Origin: an uncultured Oscillospiraceae bacterium
GTDB lineage: Bacteria; Bacillota; Clostridia; Oscillospirales; Oscillospiraceae
NCBI GenBank assembly: GCA_934572325.1
Contig: CAKTKT010000014.1
Location: forward strand, 1-36,260
Direction: 5' to 3'
DNA length: 36,260 nt
The translations under genes and the position numbers were made by a program. Of this stretch, positions 1 to 9,562 are shown piece by piece; position 1 is the first letter of the stretch; each line of letters starts with the position of its first letter. The notes under the pieces were generated by a model. That model was given only the letters and a program-made list of their open reading frames with translations. It did no database searches and had not been told where the DNA came from.

Positions 1-66
1 CCCACGTGCCCTTGCGGACAACTGCATTTCGAGTGCAGCTCGTTACAACCACTTCGATACGCTTCC
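1..66 (-). tRNA. tRNA-Ser (anticodon CGA), 3' end beyond the window
   Basis: Read on the minus strand from 66, the sequence has a 7-nt acceptor strand (GGAAGCG), TA at positions 8-9, a D-arm (TCGAAGTGG...TAACGA) and a perfect 5-bp anticodon stem CTGCA/TGCAG around loop CTCGAAA, giving anticodon CGA. A long variable arm (TTGTCCGCAAGGGCA) follows, which marks a class II tRNA such as tRNA-Ser. The window ends at the start of the T-arm (CGTGGG), so about 24 nt of T-arm and acceptor lie before base 1. If the call is right, the missing end should contain CGCTTCC to pair with the 5' strand. Confidence 0.85.
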
Positions 67-103
67 ATGTATAAATTTTCACTTTTGGGGACTAATCACA
101 TGA

Positions 104-142
104 TTTCGAGTGCTGCACCTTCGACCACTCGGACAACTCTCC
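104..142 (-). pseudogene. Truncated tRNA-Ser 5' half (CGA)
   Basis: On the minus strand from 142 a tRNA-Ser 5' half is readable: acceptor strand GGAGAGT, TG, D-arm TCCGAGTGGTCGAAGG, then GCAGCACTCGAAAT with the CGA anticodon. Resemblance stops directly after the anticodon loop: the expected TGCTG stem strand, variable arm and T-arm are missing and AT-rich sequence follows for about 38 nt up to the intact tRNA. Either a remnant of integration at the anticodon loop or a partial duplication. It cannot form a complete tRNA. Confidence 0.6.
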
Positions 143-209
143 GTATATCTCAAGTGTAATCCCTGCTCCGGAAGAATGCAAGAAAAACACGCAAGAACGA
201 TATGAAATT

Positions 210-322
210 GTGAAATCCGAACCCGCACAAAGCCCTGTGCGGCGGACATTTTCAGCGGACGAAACGGCCGGAGCTTCCAAAAATTTCAAGTCAGGACCGT
301 TATAACCACTTCGATACCGCTG
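210..322 (-). pseudogene. Degenerate tRNA-Ser-like sequence (TGA-type 5' half plus altered 3' half)
   Basis: From 322 on the minus strand the sequence has GCAGCGG, TA and a D-arm almost identical to that of the tRNA at 66 (TATCGAAGTGGTTATAACGG), then CCTGACTTGAAAT, a serine TGA-type anticodon loop. The 3' anticodon-stem strand is lost. After about 32 unrelated bases a 3'-half-like stretch follows (GTCCGC, a 7-bp stem at 223-242, then GGGTTCGGAT with a T-loop look). The 5' CAGCGG (317-322) can pair with CCGCTG (253-258), giving a closed 70-nt fold. It is probably a decayed tRNA, or a transcribed tRNA-like RNA, since a good promoter lies just upstream. Confidence 0.5.
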
Positions 323-344
323 CATTTTTCTTTTGTGCCGTATG

Positions 345-373
345 ATTATACCCAATATGCTGTGAAAAATCAA
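345..373 (-). promoter_or_regulatory. Sigma-A promoter of the tRNA-Ser locus
   Basis: On the minus strand TTGATT (368-373) is followed after exactly 17 bp by TATAAT (345-350). Predicted initiation is about 16 bp before the 5' edge of the degenerate tRNA at 322, as for a tRNA promoter. It would transcribe all three tRNA-Ser-like sequences towards the left edge. Confidence 0.7.
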
Positions 374-497
374 GAGCGAGATAACACAATTTGCGTCCGA
401 TCGCGCTTCCTGCGCCATTTTTCCCCATCTTGTCGTGCCTCAAATTTGAACTGTCTGTAAACTCAATATAATTTGCGCAGAATATTATATAATGCTC

Positions 498-526
498 TTG
501 ATAAGTTTCGGCGCCGGTGGTATAGT
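498..526 (+). promoter_or_regulatory. Sigma-A promoter of the RHH-clpB unit
   Basis: TTGATA (498-503), a 17-bp spacer and TATAGT (521-526) lie about 37 bp before the chosen start at 563. No other promoter is visible between this point and clpB. Confidence 0.65.
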
Positions 527-562
527 ACGCTTATAAGAAAAACGAAAGGGATGGTCAAGCCC

Positions 563-1210
563 ATGAAAAAAACATTGTACAGCCTGATGCTCAACGACGA
601 GGTCGTGCGCGAGGTCGATGCTCTGGCACACCGCATGGGCACGAGCCGCTCAAGCCTGATAAACCAGATACTCGCCGAATACGTCAACTACACCACGCCC
701 GAGCGCCGGATAAACGACGTGCTCTCTGCCATCGAGCAGCTCATGACCCCATCGAGGGAGTTTGTGCCGTTCTTCGCGCCGAACACCTCCTCCATGTCGC
801 TGAAAAGCTCGCTGGAATACAAATACCGCCCGACGGTGAAGTACGAGGTCGCGCTCATCCCCGGCGGCGGGGAGACGATAGGCGAGCTGTCCGTCATGTT
901 CAGGACTCAGTCCGCCGCTCTCATCGCCGCGATGACGGAGTTTTTCCGCGTGTGGAAGGATATAGAGGACAGACTTCTCTATCCCGTGACGGGCGCAAAG
1001 CTGGAGTACGCGCTCTATGACGGCAAGTTCGTGCGCAGCATCGCCGCGCCTGACAGAGACTGCACGGCGGACACGCTCGCAAACGCGATAAGCCAGTACA
1101 TCACGCTTTTTGACAAGCTCATGAAGGGCTTCCTCAGCGGCAGGTACGACGCTCACGACGTCGAAGCCGCATATTACTCCAATCTTATCAAAACCCCGGT
1201 GCATATCTGA
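563..1210 (+). CDS. Ribbon-helix-helix protein, probable transcription factor
   Basis: Protein of 215 aa. Residues 1-43 (MKKTLYSLMLNDEVVREVDALAHRMG...) have the short beta strand and two helices of a CopG/Arc-type ribbon-helix-helix DNA-binding domain, including TSRSSLINQIL in the second helix. The remaining ~170 residues form an unrecognised alpha/beta domain, probably ligand- or protein-binding. ATG 563 is preferred over ATG 551 because an AAAGGG element at 545-550 is 12 bp from 563 but abuts 551. The gene ends 33 bp before clpB on the same strand, so it may be a stress or autoregulator of that unit (inference). CtsR or HrcA, the usual clp regulators in Firmicutes, are different proteins. 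Confidence 0.8.
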   Translation: MKKTLYSLMLNDEVVREVDALAHRMGTSRSSLINQILAEYVNYTTPERRINDVLSAIEQLMTPSREFVPFFAPNTSSMSLKSSLEYKYRPTVKYEVALIPGGGETIGELSVMFRTQSAALIAAMTEFFRVWKDIEDRLLYPVTGAKLEYALYDGKFVRSIAAPDRDCTADTLANAISQYITLFDKLMKGFLSGRYDAHDVEAAYYSNLIKTPVHI

Positions 1211-1243
1211 TAGAACGCCGGAGGCGAAGGGAGAGATCGATCC

Positions 1244-3823
<2,580 letters not shown>

Positions 3824-3850
3824 CAAAAAGCGGGCATACCCCATAAAGAC

Positions 3851-3889
3851 GGCGCTGCCAGAGCTGCATAAGCAGCTCCGGCACAGCCT
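3851..3889 (+). terminator. Stem-loop after clpB, T-tract missing
   Basis: A long imperfect hairpin, with core GAGCTGC (3861-3867), loop ATAA and GCAGCTC (3872-3878), extended by TGCC/GGCA and GGC/GCC. It lies 27 bp past the clpB stop, where a terminator is expected. The sequence after it is the end of the miniature element (CTGTCAAA) rather than a run of T, so it may be a terminator whose tail was displaced. Confidence 0.4.
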
Positions 3890-4151
3890 GTCAAAAAAGC
3901 CTTCTCCTTGAGGAGAAGGTGGTTCGCGGAGCGAACCGGATGAGGTGTTTGAGATGTATATAATGCTTGTTTTGCGGCAAAACACGGCGTTTTTCCACCT
4001 CATCGCTGACGCATAAGTTCGCATAGACCGAATCAAAGATTCGGATGCTCACTTAAGTCGCCTGTGGCGACAGCTTCCCCTCAAGTAAACACTGATTAAC
4101 TCCCCACGACGACAAGAAATATGGTATAATAGAGCAAAAGGGGTGTTCTGA

Positions 4152-5111
4152 ATGGAAAAGCAGCAGAATTTTACAGATATGGAATATACCAATCGTCGGC
4201 GCACGACCAAACGGGAAGCATTTTTGGAGAAAATGGATGCAATCCTGCCATGGGAAAATTGGGTAGCGTTGGTTGCTCCGTATTACCCAGACGGCAAGCG
4301 CGGTCGCAAGCCGGTGGAAATTGAACAGATGCTCCGGATGACCATGCTTCAAGTGTGGTTCAACCTCTCTGACGAGGGCATCGAGGATGCGATCTACGAC
4401 AGCTACGCCATGAAAAGCTTCATGGGGATCGATTTTTCTGCCGGGGAGCAGGTTCCGGACGCAACAACTCTGTGCAAATTCCGCAAATTACTCAACGAGC
4501 ACGGTCTGCAAAAGAAATTCTTTGAGCAGGTGCAGGAGCTGCTTGCCAGAGAAAGAAAGCTCGTATCCGGCGGAACAATCGTCGATGCGACGATCATAAA
4601 CGCACCCGATTCGACCAAAACCCGGGAGAAACAGCGCGATCCCGAGATGCATTCGGTTAAAAAGAACAACAAATGGTACTTCGGGATACGTGCGCACGTC
4701 GGAGTTGATCCGGTGCATGGATTTGTGCACACGGTCGTTTCGACCGCAGCAAACGAGGTCGAGTGCAAGGTTGCGCCCAGACTGCTCCGTCCGGATGATA
4801 CCGTGGTTTACGGCGACGCCGGTTATCTGAAAATGGATAGATACGTGACAGACGGCGTAAAACGCGAATACAGGATCAATCGTCAGAGAGGCACGTTCAA
4901 GCGGCACTATGGCAATGGTTTGTCGTGGAAGTACGAAAAGGAACTCGAGAAGCGCAAGTCCAGCGTCAGGTGCAAGGTGGAATATGTCTTCCACATCGTC
5001 AAGGACATCTTTCACTGGAGGAAAACGCGCTACAAGGGCATATACAAAAACGACTGTCATGCGCATCTGCTGTTTGCAAGTGCAAACCTCTATATGCTGG
5101 TTGGGGGATAA
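4152..5111 (+). CDS. IS5-family DDE transposase
   Basis: Protein of 319 aa, full length for the family. Residues about 45-125 form the N-terminal DUF772-type helical domain (YYPDGKRGRKPVEIEQMLRMTMLQ, then the PDATTLCKFR motif). The DDE catalytic core shows the first Asp in GTIVDATIIN, the second in VVYGDAGY and the Glu in VEYVFHIVK, where the Y-(2)-R-(3)-E spacing is altered to a CKVEYVFHIVK form. It acts on the terminal repeats at 4085 and 5227. Start ATG 4152 is preceded by AAAGGGGTG. No frameshift or internal stop was found, so it is probably active. Confidence 0.93.
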   Translation: MEKQQNFTDMEYTNRRRTTKREAFLEKMDAILPWENWVALVAPYYPDGKRGRKPVEIEQMLRMTMLQVWFNLSDEGIEDAIYDSYAMKSFMGIDFSAGEQVPDATTLCKFRKLLNEHGLQKKFFEQVQELLARERKLVSGGTIVDATIINAPDSTKTREKQRDPEMHSVKKNNKWYFGIRAHVGVDPVHGFVHTVVSTAANEVECKVAPRLLRPDDTVVYGDAGYLKMDRYVTDGVKREYRINRQRGTFKRHYGNGLSWKYEKELEKRKSSVRCKVEYVFHIVKDIFHWRKTRYKGIYKNDCHAHLLFASANLYMLVGG

Positions 5112-5135
5112 GTGCGCCCTGATCCGGCAAATTTG

Positions 5136-5155
5136 CCCAGTTTGAACTGGGTTTT
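5136..5155 (+). terminator. Terminator of the IS5-family transposase
   Basis: CCCAGTT-TG-AACTGGG (5136-5151) followed by TTTT, 24 bp past the transposase stop and inside the IS. Confidence 0.5.
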
Positions 5156-5289
5156 GCAGAGATATTTCGAGCAAATCCTGTCTGCGCCTTGCTTCTCGCT
5201 GATTTCTTTGCTTTATTCAGTGGTTACTCAAGTGGAAGCCTTTAAAAGAACGGTTTTTCGTTGGGGATTTCGATTCTTTGACAGTCTAA

Positions 5290-5321
5290 GGCTCGCGGCA
5301 TTCGCCGCGAGCCTGTTTTTT
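5290..5321. terminator. GC-rich terminator hairpin at the end of nifJ
   Basis: GGCTCGCGGC (5290-5299), loop ATTC, GCCGCGAGCC (5304-5313), followed on the plus strand by TGTTTTTT. It lies 21 bp beyond the nifJ stop. Read in the nifJ direction the stem is followed by TTAGA and then directly by the miniature element, so its minus-strand T-tract is poor and it works best for plus-strand transcripts. Confidence 0.7.
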
Positions 5322-5334
5322 GCTGCGTATCGGA

Positions 5335-8300
5335 TTATTCGTAGAGAGCTTTGAGCTTCATGAGGTGCTCGTAGCGTTCCTTGGCGTTCTCCTCGGACTC
5401 CGCGAAGAGGGTGGTCGCTCTCTCCGGGAACTCGCGGGTCAGACGGCTGTAGCGAGCCTCGTTCATCAGGAACTCCTGATAGCCGCCGGCAGGCTCCTTG
5501 CTGTCGAGCGTGAACTTGCTCTCCGCCGCCGGATTGAAGCGGAAGAGGTTCCAGTAGCCGCACTTGACCGCTTTCTCCATCTCCTTCTGGCAGTTCTCCA
5601 TGCCGCCCTTGATGCTGTGCATCTCGCAGGGGGAGTAGCCGATGATGATGGAAGGACCGTGGTACGCCTCCGCCTCCGCGATGGCCTTGAGCGTCTGAAC
5701 CTTGTTCGCGCCCATTGCGACCTGCGCAACATACACGTAGCCGTAGCTCATTGCAATCTCCGCGAGAGACTTGGACTTGATCTCCTTACCGGCAGATGCG
5801 AACTGCGCGACCTGACCGATGTTGGACGCCTTGGATGCCTGACCGCCGGTGTTGGAGTAGACCTCGGTGTTGAACACGAAGATGTTGACATCCTCGCCGG
5901 AGGCGAGAACATGGTCAACGCCGCCGAAGCCTATATCGTAAGCCCAGCCGTCGCCGCCGAAGATCCACATGGACTTCTTGTTGAGGTAATCCTTCTTGTC
6001 GAGGATGGCCTGCGCGTGCTCGCACGCATGACCGCTGCAGGCTCTTGCCTCGAGCAGGGAGACGAGGCGCTTTGCAGGCTCCTGGTTGGCGTTGCCGTCG
6101 TTGTAGGTTTCAAGGAAGTCCTTCGCCGCCTGCCTGATGGCGTCGTCGTGAGCGTTCTCGGCGATATACTCTATCTCGGGCTTAACGTCGTCGCGGATCT
6201 TCTTCTGACCGAGGTACACGCCGAGACCGTGCTCCGCGTTATCCTCGAAGAGGCTGTTCGCCCATGCGGGACCGCGCCCCTCCTTGTTGACCGTGTACGG
6301 CGAGGTCGCCGCAGGACCGCCCCAGATGGAGGAGCAGCCGGTCGCGTTGGAGATGAGCATATGGTCGCCGAAAAGCTGAGTGACGAGGCGGGCATAGCTC
6401 GTCTCGGCGCAGCCGGCGCACGAGCCGGAGAACTCGAGGTAGGGCTGCGCGAACTGGCTGAACTTGACGTTGTCGGCAACGAACATCTCCTTCTTCTCGG
6501 AGACCTTCTCGACCATGTAGTCGAACACTTCCTGCTCGGCAAGCTGGCTCTCCATGGGAACCATCTCTATCGCATGCACGCCGCACTGGCTGATGCAGAC
6601 GCCGCAGCCCATGCAGTCGAGCGGGGAGACTGCCATTGCGAACTTGTACTCGCCCTTGCCCTTGCCTGCCTTGATCTCGGCGAGCTTGGTCTGCGCGGGC
6701 GCGGCAGCCGCCTCATCGGCGGTGAGGACAAACGGGCGGATGGTGGCGTGCGGGCAGACGAACGCGCACTGGTTGCACTGCACGCACTTCTCGGCGTCCC
6801 ACTTGGGAACGGACACGGCGATGCCGCGCTTCTCATATGCGGAGGCGCCCAGCTCGAACGTGCCGTCGGCGTGATCGACGAAGGCGGAGACGGGCAGAGA
6901 GTCGCCGTCCATCTTGTCGATAGGGTCGAGGATGGAGCGCACCATCTTCACGGTCTTGGGGCGTCCGGTCTCCTCAACAGTCTCGGTGTGATCCTCGGCG
7001 GTCTTCCACGCCTCGGGAACATCGACCTTGACGTAGGCGGTAGCGCCTGCGTCAATGGCGGCGTAGTTCATATCGACGACGTCCTGACCCTTCTTGAGGT
7101 AGGAGTGGAGGGCGGCGTCCTTCATGTACTTGAGAGCGTCCGCCTCGGGCAGAACCTTTGCAAGGGAGAAGAACGCGGACTGGAGAATGGTGTTGGTGCG
7201 CTTGCCCATGCCTATCTTCTTGGCAAGGTCAATGGCGTTGATCATGTAGAGCTGGATGCTGTTGTTGGCGATGTAGCGCTTGGAGGCGGCGTCGAGGTGG
7301 TGCTCAAGCTCTGCGAAATCCCACTGGCAGTTCACGAGGAACACGCCGCCGGGCTTGACGTCGCGCACGATGGGGAAGTGCTTGGTGATGTAGGACGGAA
7401 CGTGGCACGCCACAAAGTCCGCCTTGTTGATGTAGTACGGGCTCTTGATGGGCTTGTCGCCGAAGCGCAGATGGCTGATGGTGACGCCGCCGGTCTTCTT
7501 CGAGTCGTACTGGAAGTACGCCTGGACGAACTTGTCGGTATGGTCGCCGATGATCTTGATGGAGTTCTTGTTCGCGCCGACGGTGCCGTCGCCGCCGAGC
7601 CCCCAGAACTTGCACTCGATCGTGCCGGGAACGGAGGTGCTGGGCGCGGGGCCCTCTTCAAGAGACATATGGGTCACGTCATCGACGATGCCGAGCGTGA
7701 ACTGGCGCTTCATGTCGCACTTTTTCAGCTCGTTGTACACGGCGAACACGGAGGCGGGAGGCGTATCCTTCGAGCCGAGACCGTAGCGCCCGCCGATGAC
7801 CTGAAGGTCGGTCTTGCCGGCGTTGGCAAGGGCGGTCATAACGTCGAGATAGAGAGGCTCACCCTGCGCGCCCGGCTCCTTGGTGCGGTCGAGCACGGCA
7901 ATCTTCTTCGCGGTGGCGGGGATGGCGGCGATGAGCTTGTCCGGGCAGAACGGGCGGAACAGGCGAACCTTCACAAGACCGACCTTCTCGCCCTGCGCGG
8001 TCAGATAGTCGATGACCTCCTCCGCAACGTCGCAGATAGAGCCCATTGCGATGATGACGCGCTCGGCGTCGGGAGCGCCGTAGTAGTTGAAGAGCTGATA
8101 GTCCGTGCCAAGCTTGGCGTTGATCTTGCCCATGTACTCCTCGACGATGGCGGGCACAGCCTCATAGTACCTGTTGGACGCCTCACGGTTCTGGAAGAAG
8201 ATGTCGCCGTTCTCGTGAGAGCCGCGCATGGTGGGATGCTCGGAGCTGAGCGCACGCTCGCGGAACGCCTTGACGGCGTCCATATCGACCATGTCCTTGA

Positions 8301-8871
8301 GATCCTCATAGTCCCAGACCTGGATCTTCTGAAGCTCGTGGGAGGTGCGGAAGCCGTCGAAGAAGTTGACGAACGGAACACGACCCTTGATGGCGGCGAG
8401 ATGCGCCACGGGGCTGAGATCCATGACCTCCTGCACGTTGGACTCGGCGAGCATGGCAAAGCCGGTCTGGCGGCAAGCCATAACGTCGCTGTGGTCACCG
8501 AAGATGTTCAGCGTGTGGCTGGCGACGGTGCGCGCGGACACGTGGAACACACCGGGCAGAAGCTCGCCGGCGATCTTGTACATATTCGGGATCATCAGGA
8601 GCAGACCCTGGGAGGCGGTGTACGTGGTGGTGAGAGCGCCGGCGTTGAGAGAGCCGTGCACAGCACCGGCGGCGCCGGACTCAGCCTGCATCTCCTGAAC
8701 CTTTACGGTCGTGCCGAAAATGTTCTTCCTGCCGGCAGCCGACCACTGGTCAACATAGTCGGCCATGGGGCTGGACGGAGTGATGGGGTAGATAGCTGCG
8801 ACTTCGGTAAATGCGTAGGATACGTGGGCGGCTGCATTGTTGCCGTCCATGGTTTTGAAGTGTCTCTGCAT
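5335..8871 (-). CDS. nifJ: Pyruvate:ferredoxin (flavodoxin) oxidoreductase, single-chain PFOR
   Basis: Catalyses pyruvate + CoA + oxidised ferredoxin to acetyl-CoA + CO2 + reduced ferredoxin in the cytosol. About 1178 aa, the usual length of the homodimeric enzyme. Seen: the N-terminal KTMDGNNAAAHVSYAFTEVAAIYPITPSSPMAD signature in pieces, a ferredoxin domain with CVQCNQCAFVC (about residue 694) and CMGCGVCISQC (about 751), the CAGCAE cysteines of the proximal cluster (about 815) and the thiamine-pyrophosphate motif GDGWAYDIG with NTGGQASKAS (about 970-1010). Start: ATG 8871 (MQRHFKT) matches family N-termini and has GGAG 12 bp upstream; ATG 8883 and 8889 are alternatives. Monocistronic. Its product, reduced ferredoxin, is the natural donor for the hydrogenase at 15.6-26.4 kb. 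Confidence 0.97.
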   Translation of the reverse strand: MQRHFKTMDGNNAAAHVSYAFTEVAAIYPITPSSPMADYVDQWSAAGRKNIFGTTVKVQEMQAESGAAGAVHGSLNAGALTTTYTASQGLLLMIPNMYKIAGELLPGVFHVSARTVASHTLNIFGDHSDVMACRQTGFAMLAESNVQEVMDLSPVAHLAAIKGRVPFVNFFDGFRTSHELQKIQVWDYEDLKDMVDMDAVKAFRERALSSEHPTMRGSHENGDIFFQNREASNRYYEAVPAIVEEYMGKINAKLGTDYQLFNYYGAPDAERVIIAMGSICDVAEEVIDYLTAQGEKVGLVKVRLFRPFCPDKLIAAIPATAKKIAVLDRTKEPGAQGEPLYLDVMTALANAGKTDLQVIGGRYGLGSKDTPPASVFAVYNELKKCDMKRQFTLGIVDDVTHMSLEEGPAPSTSVPGTIECKFWGLGGDGTVGANKNSIKIIGDHTDKFVQAYFQYDSKKTGGVTISHLRFGDKPIKSPYYINKADFVACHVPSYITKHFPIVRDVKPGGVFLVNCQWDFAELEHHLDAASKRYIANNSIQLYMINAIDLAKKIGMGKRTNTILQSAFFSLAKVLPEADALKYMKDAALHSYLKKGQDVVDMNYAAIDAGATAYVKVDVPEAWKTAEDHTETVEETGRPKTVKMVRSILDPIDKMDGDSLPVSAFVDHADGTFELGASAYEKRGIAVSVPKWDAEKCVQCNQCAFVCPHATIRPFVLTADEAAAAPAQTKLAEIKAGKGKGEYKFAMAVSPLDCMGCGVCISQCGVHAIEMVPMESQLAEQEVFDYMVEKVSEKKEMFVADNVKFSQFAQPYLEFSGSCAGCAETSYARLVTQLFGDHMLISNATGCSSIWGGPAATSPYTVNKEGRGPAWANSLFEDNAEHGLGVYLGQKKIRDDVKPEIEYIAENAHDDAIRQAAKDFLETYNDGNANQEPAKRLVSLLEARACSGHACEHAQAILDKKDYLNKKSMWIFGGDGWAYDIGFGGVDHVLASGEDVNIFVFNTEVYSNTGGQASKASNIGQVAQFASAGKEIKSKSLAEIAMSYGYVYVAQVAMGANKVQTLKAIAEAEAYHGPSIIIGYSPCEMHSIKGGMENCQKEMEKAVKCGYWNLFRFNPAAESKFTLDSKEPAGGYQEFLMNEARYSRLTREFPERATTLFAESEENAKERYEHLMKLKALYE

Positions 8872-8896
8872 GTCTATTTTCATCTCCATTAAAAAA

Positions 8897-8977
8897 TTTG
8901 ACAAAAGCATAACGGGGAAAAACGCGCTGTATGTTATGCCTATACAGACGTAATTATCTTATCATTCTTTTGTCAAA
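8897..8977. promoter_or_regulatory. Paired 11-bp inverted repeats upstream of nifJ
   Basis: TTTGACAAAAG at 8897-8907 and its exact complement CTTTTGTCAAA at 8967-8977 lie in the nifJ leader, 70 bp apart centre to centre. They could be two sites of one regulator, a looping operator or a long hairpin. No well-spaced sigma-A promoter is obvious, although a TTGACA lies within the upstream copy on the minus strand. The rest of 8911-9101 is AT-rich with nothing else recognisable. Confidence 0.4.
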
Positions 8978-9101
8978 AAGTAAACCATGCCGGGGCATAA
9001 ATTTTTAGTAAATAATATACGAAATTTCCGATTTAAAAGCGAAAGCGTCACGCAGGATAAAATTTTGTAGAAACTGCACGAGAAAATCAAGCAAAATTGC
9101 C

Positions 9102-9130
9102 TTGTGCTTTTGACACCGCTGTACTATAAT
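9102..9130 (+). promoter_or_regulatory. Promoter of the Asp23-fakA operon
   Basis: TTGTGC (9102-9107), 17-bp spacer, TATAAT (9125-9130), about 60 bp before the start at 9192. Confidence 0.6.
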
Positions 9131-9191
9131 AAATAATCGGCTTTGTATGAGCACAGTACAGGGCCAGTCCGGAGAAAGGAGCATTACACTC

Positions 9192-9542
9192 ATGGTGAAT
9201 ATAATAAACGGCAACGGAAGGATCAGCATCACCGACGAGGTGTTCACCAACCTTGCCGGAGACGCGGCGACGAGCTGCTTCGGCGTGAAGGGCATGGTGA
9301 CGTGCAGCAAGGAAGGCGGTCCGTGGCAGCTTCTGCGGCGCGAGTCGATGTCCAAGGGCGTTGTCGCGCACAACAACGGCGACGGCACGGTCTCCCTTGA
9401 GCTGCATATCGGCGTGGATCACGGCGTGAACATAAGCGCGGTGTCCCGCAGTATCATGAACGAGGTCAAATACAAGCTCAGCAAATCCACGGGCGTTCCC
9501 ATTAAAAGCGTGGATGTCTATATAGATACGATTATCGGATAA
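9192..9542 (+). CDS. Asp23/Gls24 family envelope stress response protein (YloU-like)
   Basis: Protein of 116 aa that is almost entirely the Asp23/Gls24 (DUF322) domain: VNIINGNGRISITDEVF at the N-terminus, then GDAATSCFGVKGM and the conserved ending VDVYIDTIIG. Start ATG 9192 has AGGAG 10 bp upstream (9177-9181); an in-frame ATG at 9147 lacks one and adds a tail atypical of the family. No membrane segment, so cytosolic or membrane-associated through partners. It lies 20 bp before fakA, the same pairing as yloU-yloV in Bacillus. The family is linked to cell-envelope stress; the exact role here is unknown. Confidence 0.9.
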   Translation: MVNIINGNGRISITDEVFTNLAGDAATSCFGVKGMVTCSKEGGPWQLLRRESMSKGVVAHNNGDGTVSLELHIGVDHGVNISAVSRSIMNEVKYKLSKSTGVPIKSVDVYIDTIIG

Positions 9543-9562
9543 GCTCCCGGAGGTACTTTAAC

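Larger units (their letters stand above)
4085..5227 (+). mobile_element. IS5-family insertion sequence, 1143 bp, with 4-bp target duplication
   Basis: Left terminus GTAAACACTGATTAA (4085-4099) and right terminus, read inwards on the minus strand, GTAACCACTGAATAA (ending at 5227) form an imperfect inverted repeat. Identical TCAA copies flank the element at 4081-4084 and 5228-5231. It carries one intact transposase gene. A short hairpin with T-run (5136-5155) lies behind that gene. Intact ends, intact gene and an exact target duplication point to a recent insertion. Confidence 0.9.
3888..5284. repeat. 250-bp palindromic miniature element (MITE-like), split by the IS at 4085-5227
   Basis: The element begins CTGTCAAA (3888) and ends TTTGACAG (5284), an inverted terminal pair. 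Without the IS and one TCAA copy it would be 250 bp. It contains no gene but is full of hairpins: CCTTCTCCT-TG-AGGAGAAGG (3900-3919), GGTTCGC-GGA-GCGAACC (3921-3937), CCGAATC-AAA-GATTCGG (about 4029-4045), GTCGCC-TGT-GGCGAC (about 4055-4069) and a GCTTCC/GGAAGC hairpin whose loop holds the IS. Its termini resemble those of the IS1182-like element at 33996-35354, so a transposase of that kind may have moved it (inference). Confidence 0.65.

Noticed and set aside
92..418. A 108-codon minus-strand frame at the left edge
   Set aside because: It overlaps the tRNA-like sequences and the tRNA promoter and has no family resemblance or ribosome site.
3900..4080. A CRISPR-like array in the hairpin-rich stretch
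   Set aside because: The hairpins differ in sequence, there is no regular repeat-spacer period and no cas gene.
5320..8892. A 1190-codon open frame on the plus strand opposite nifJ
   Set aside because: It is the antisense of the PFOR gene in a GC-rich genome; the product is a low-complexity Leu/Val/Arg/His sequence without known domains, while the minus strand encodes a full PFOR.
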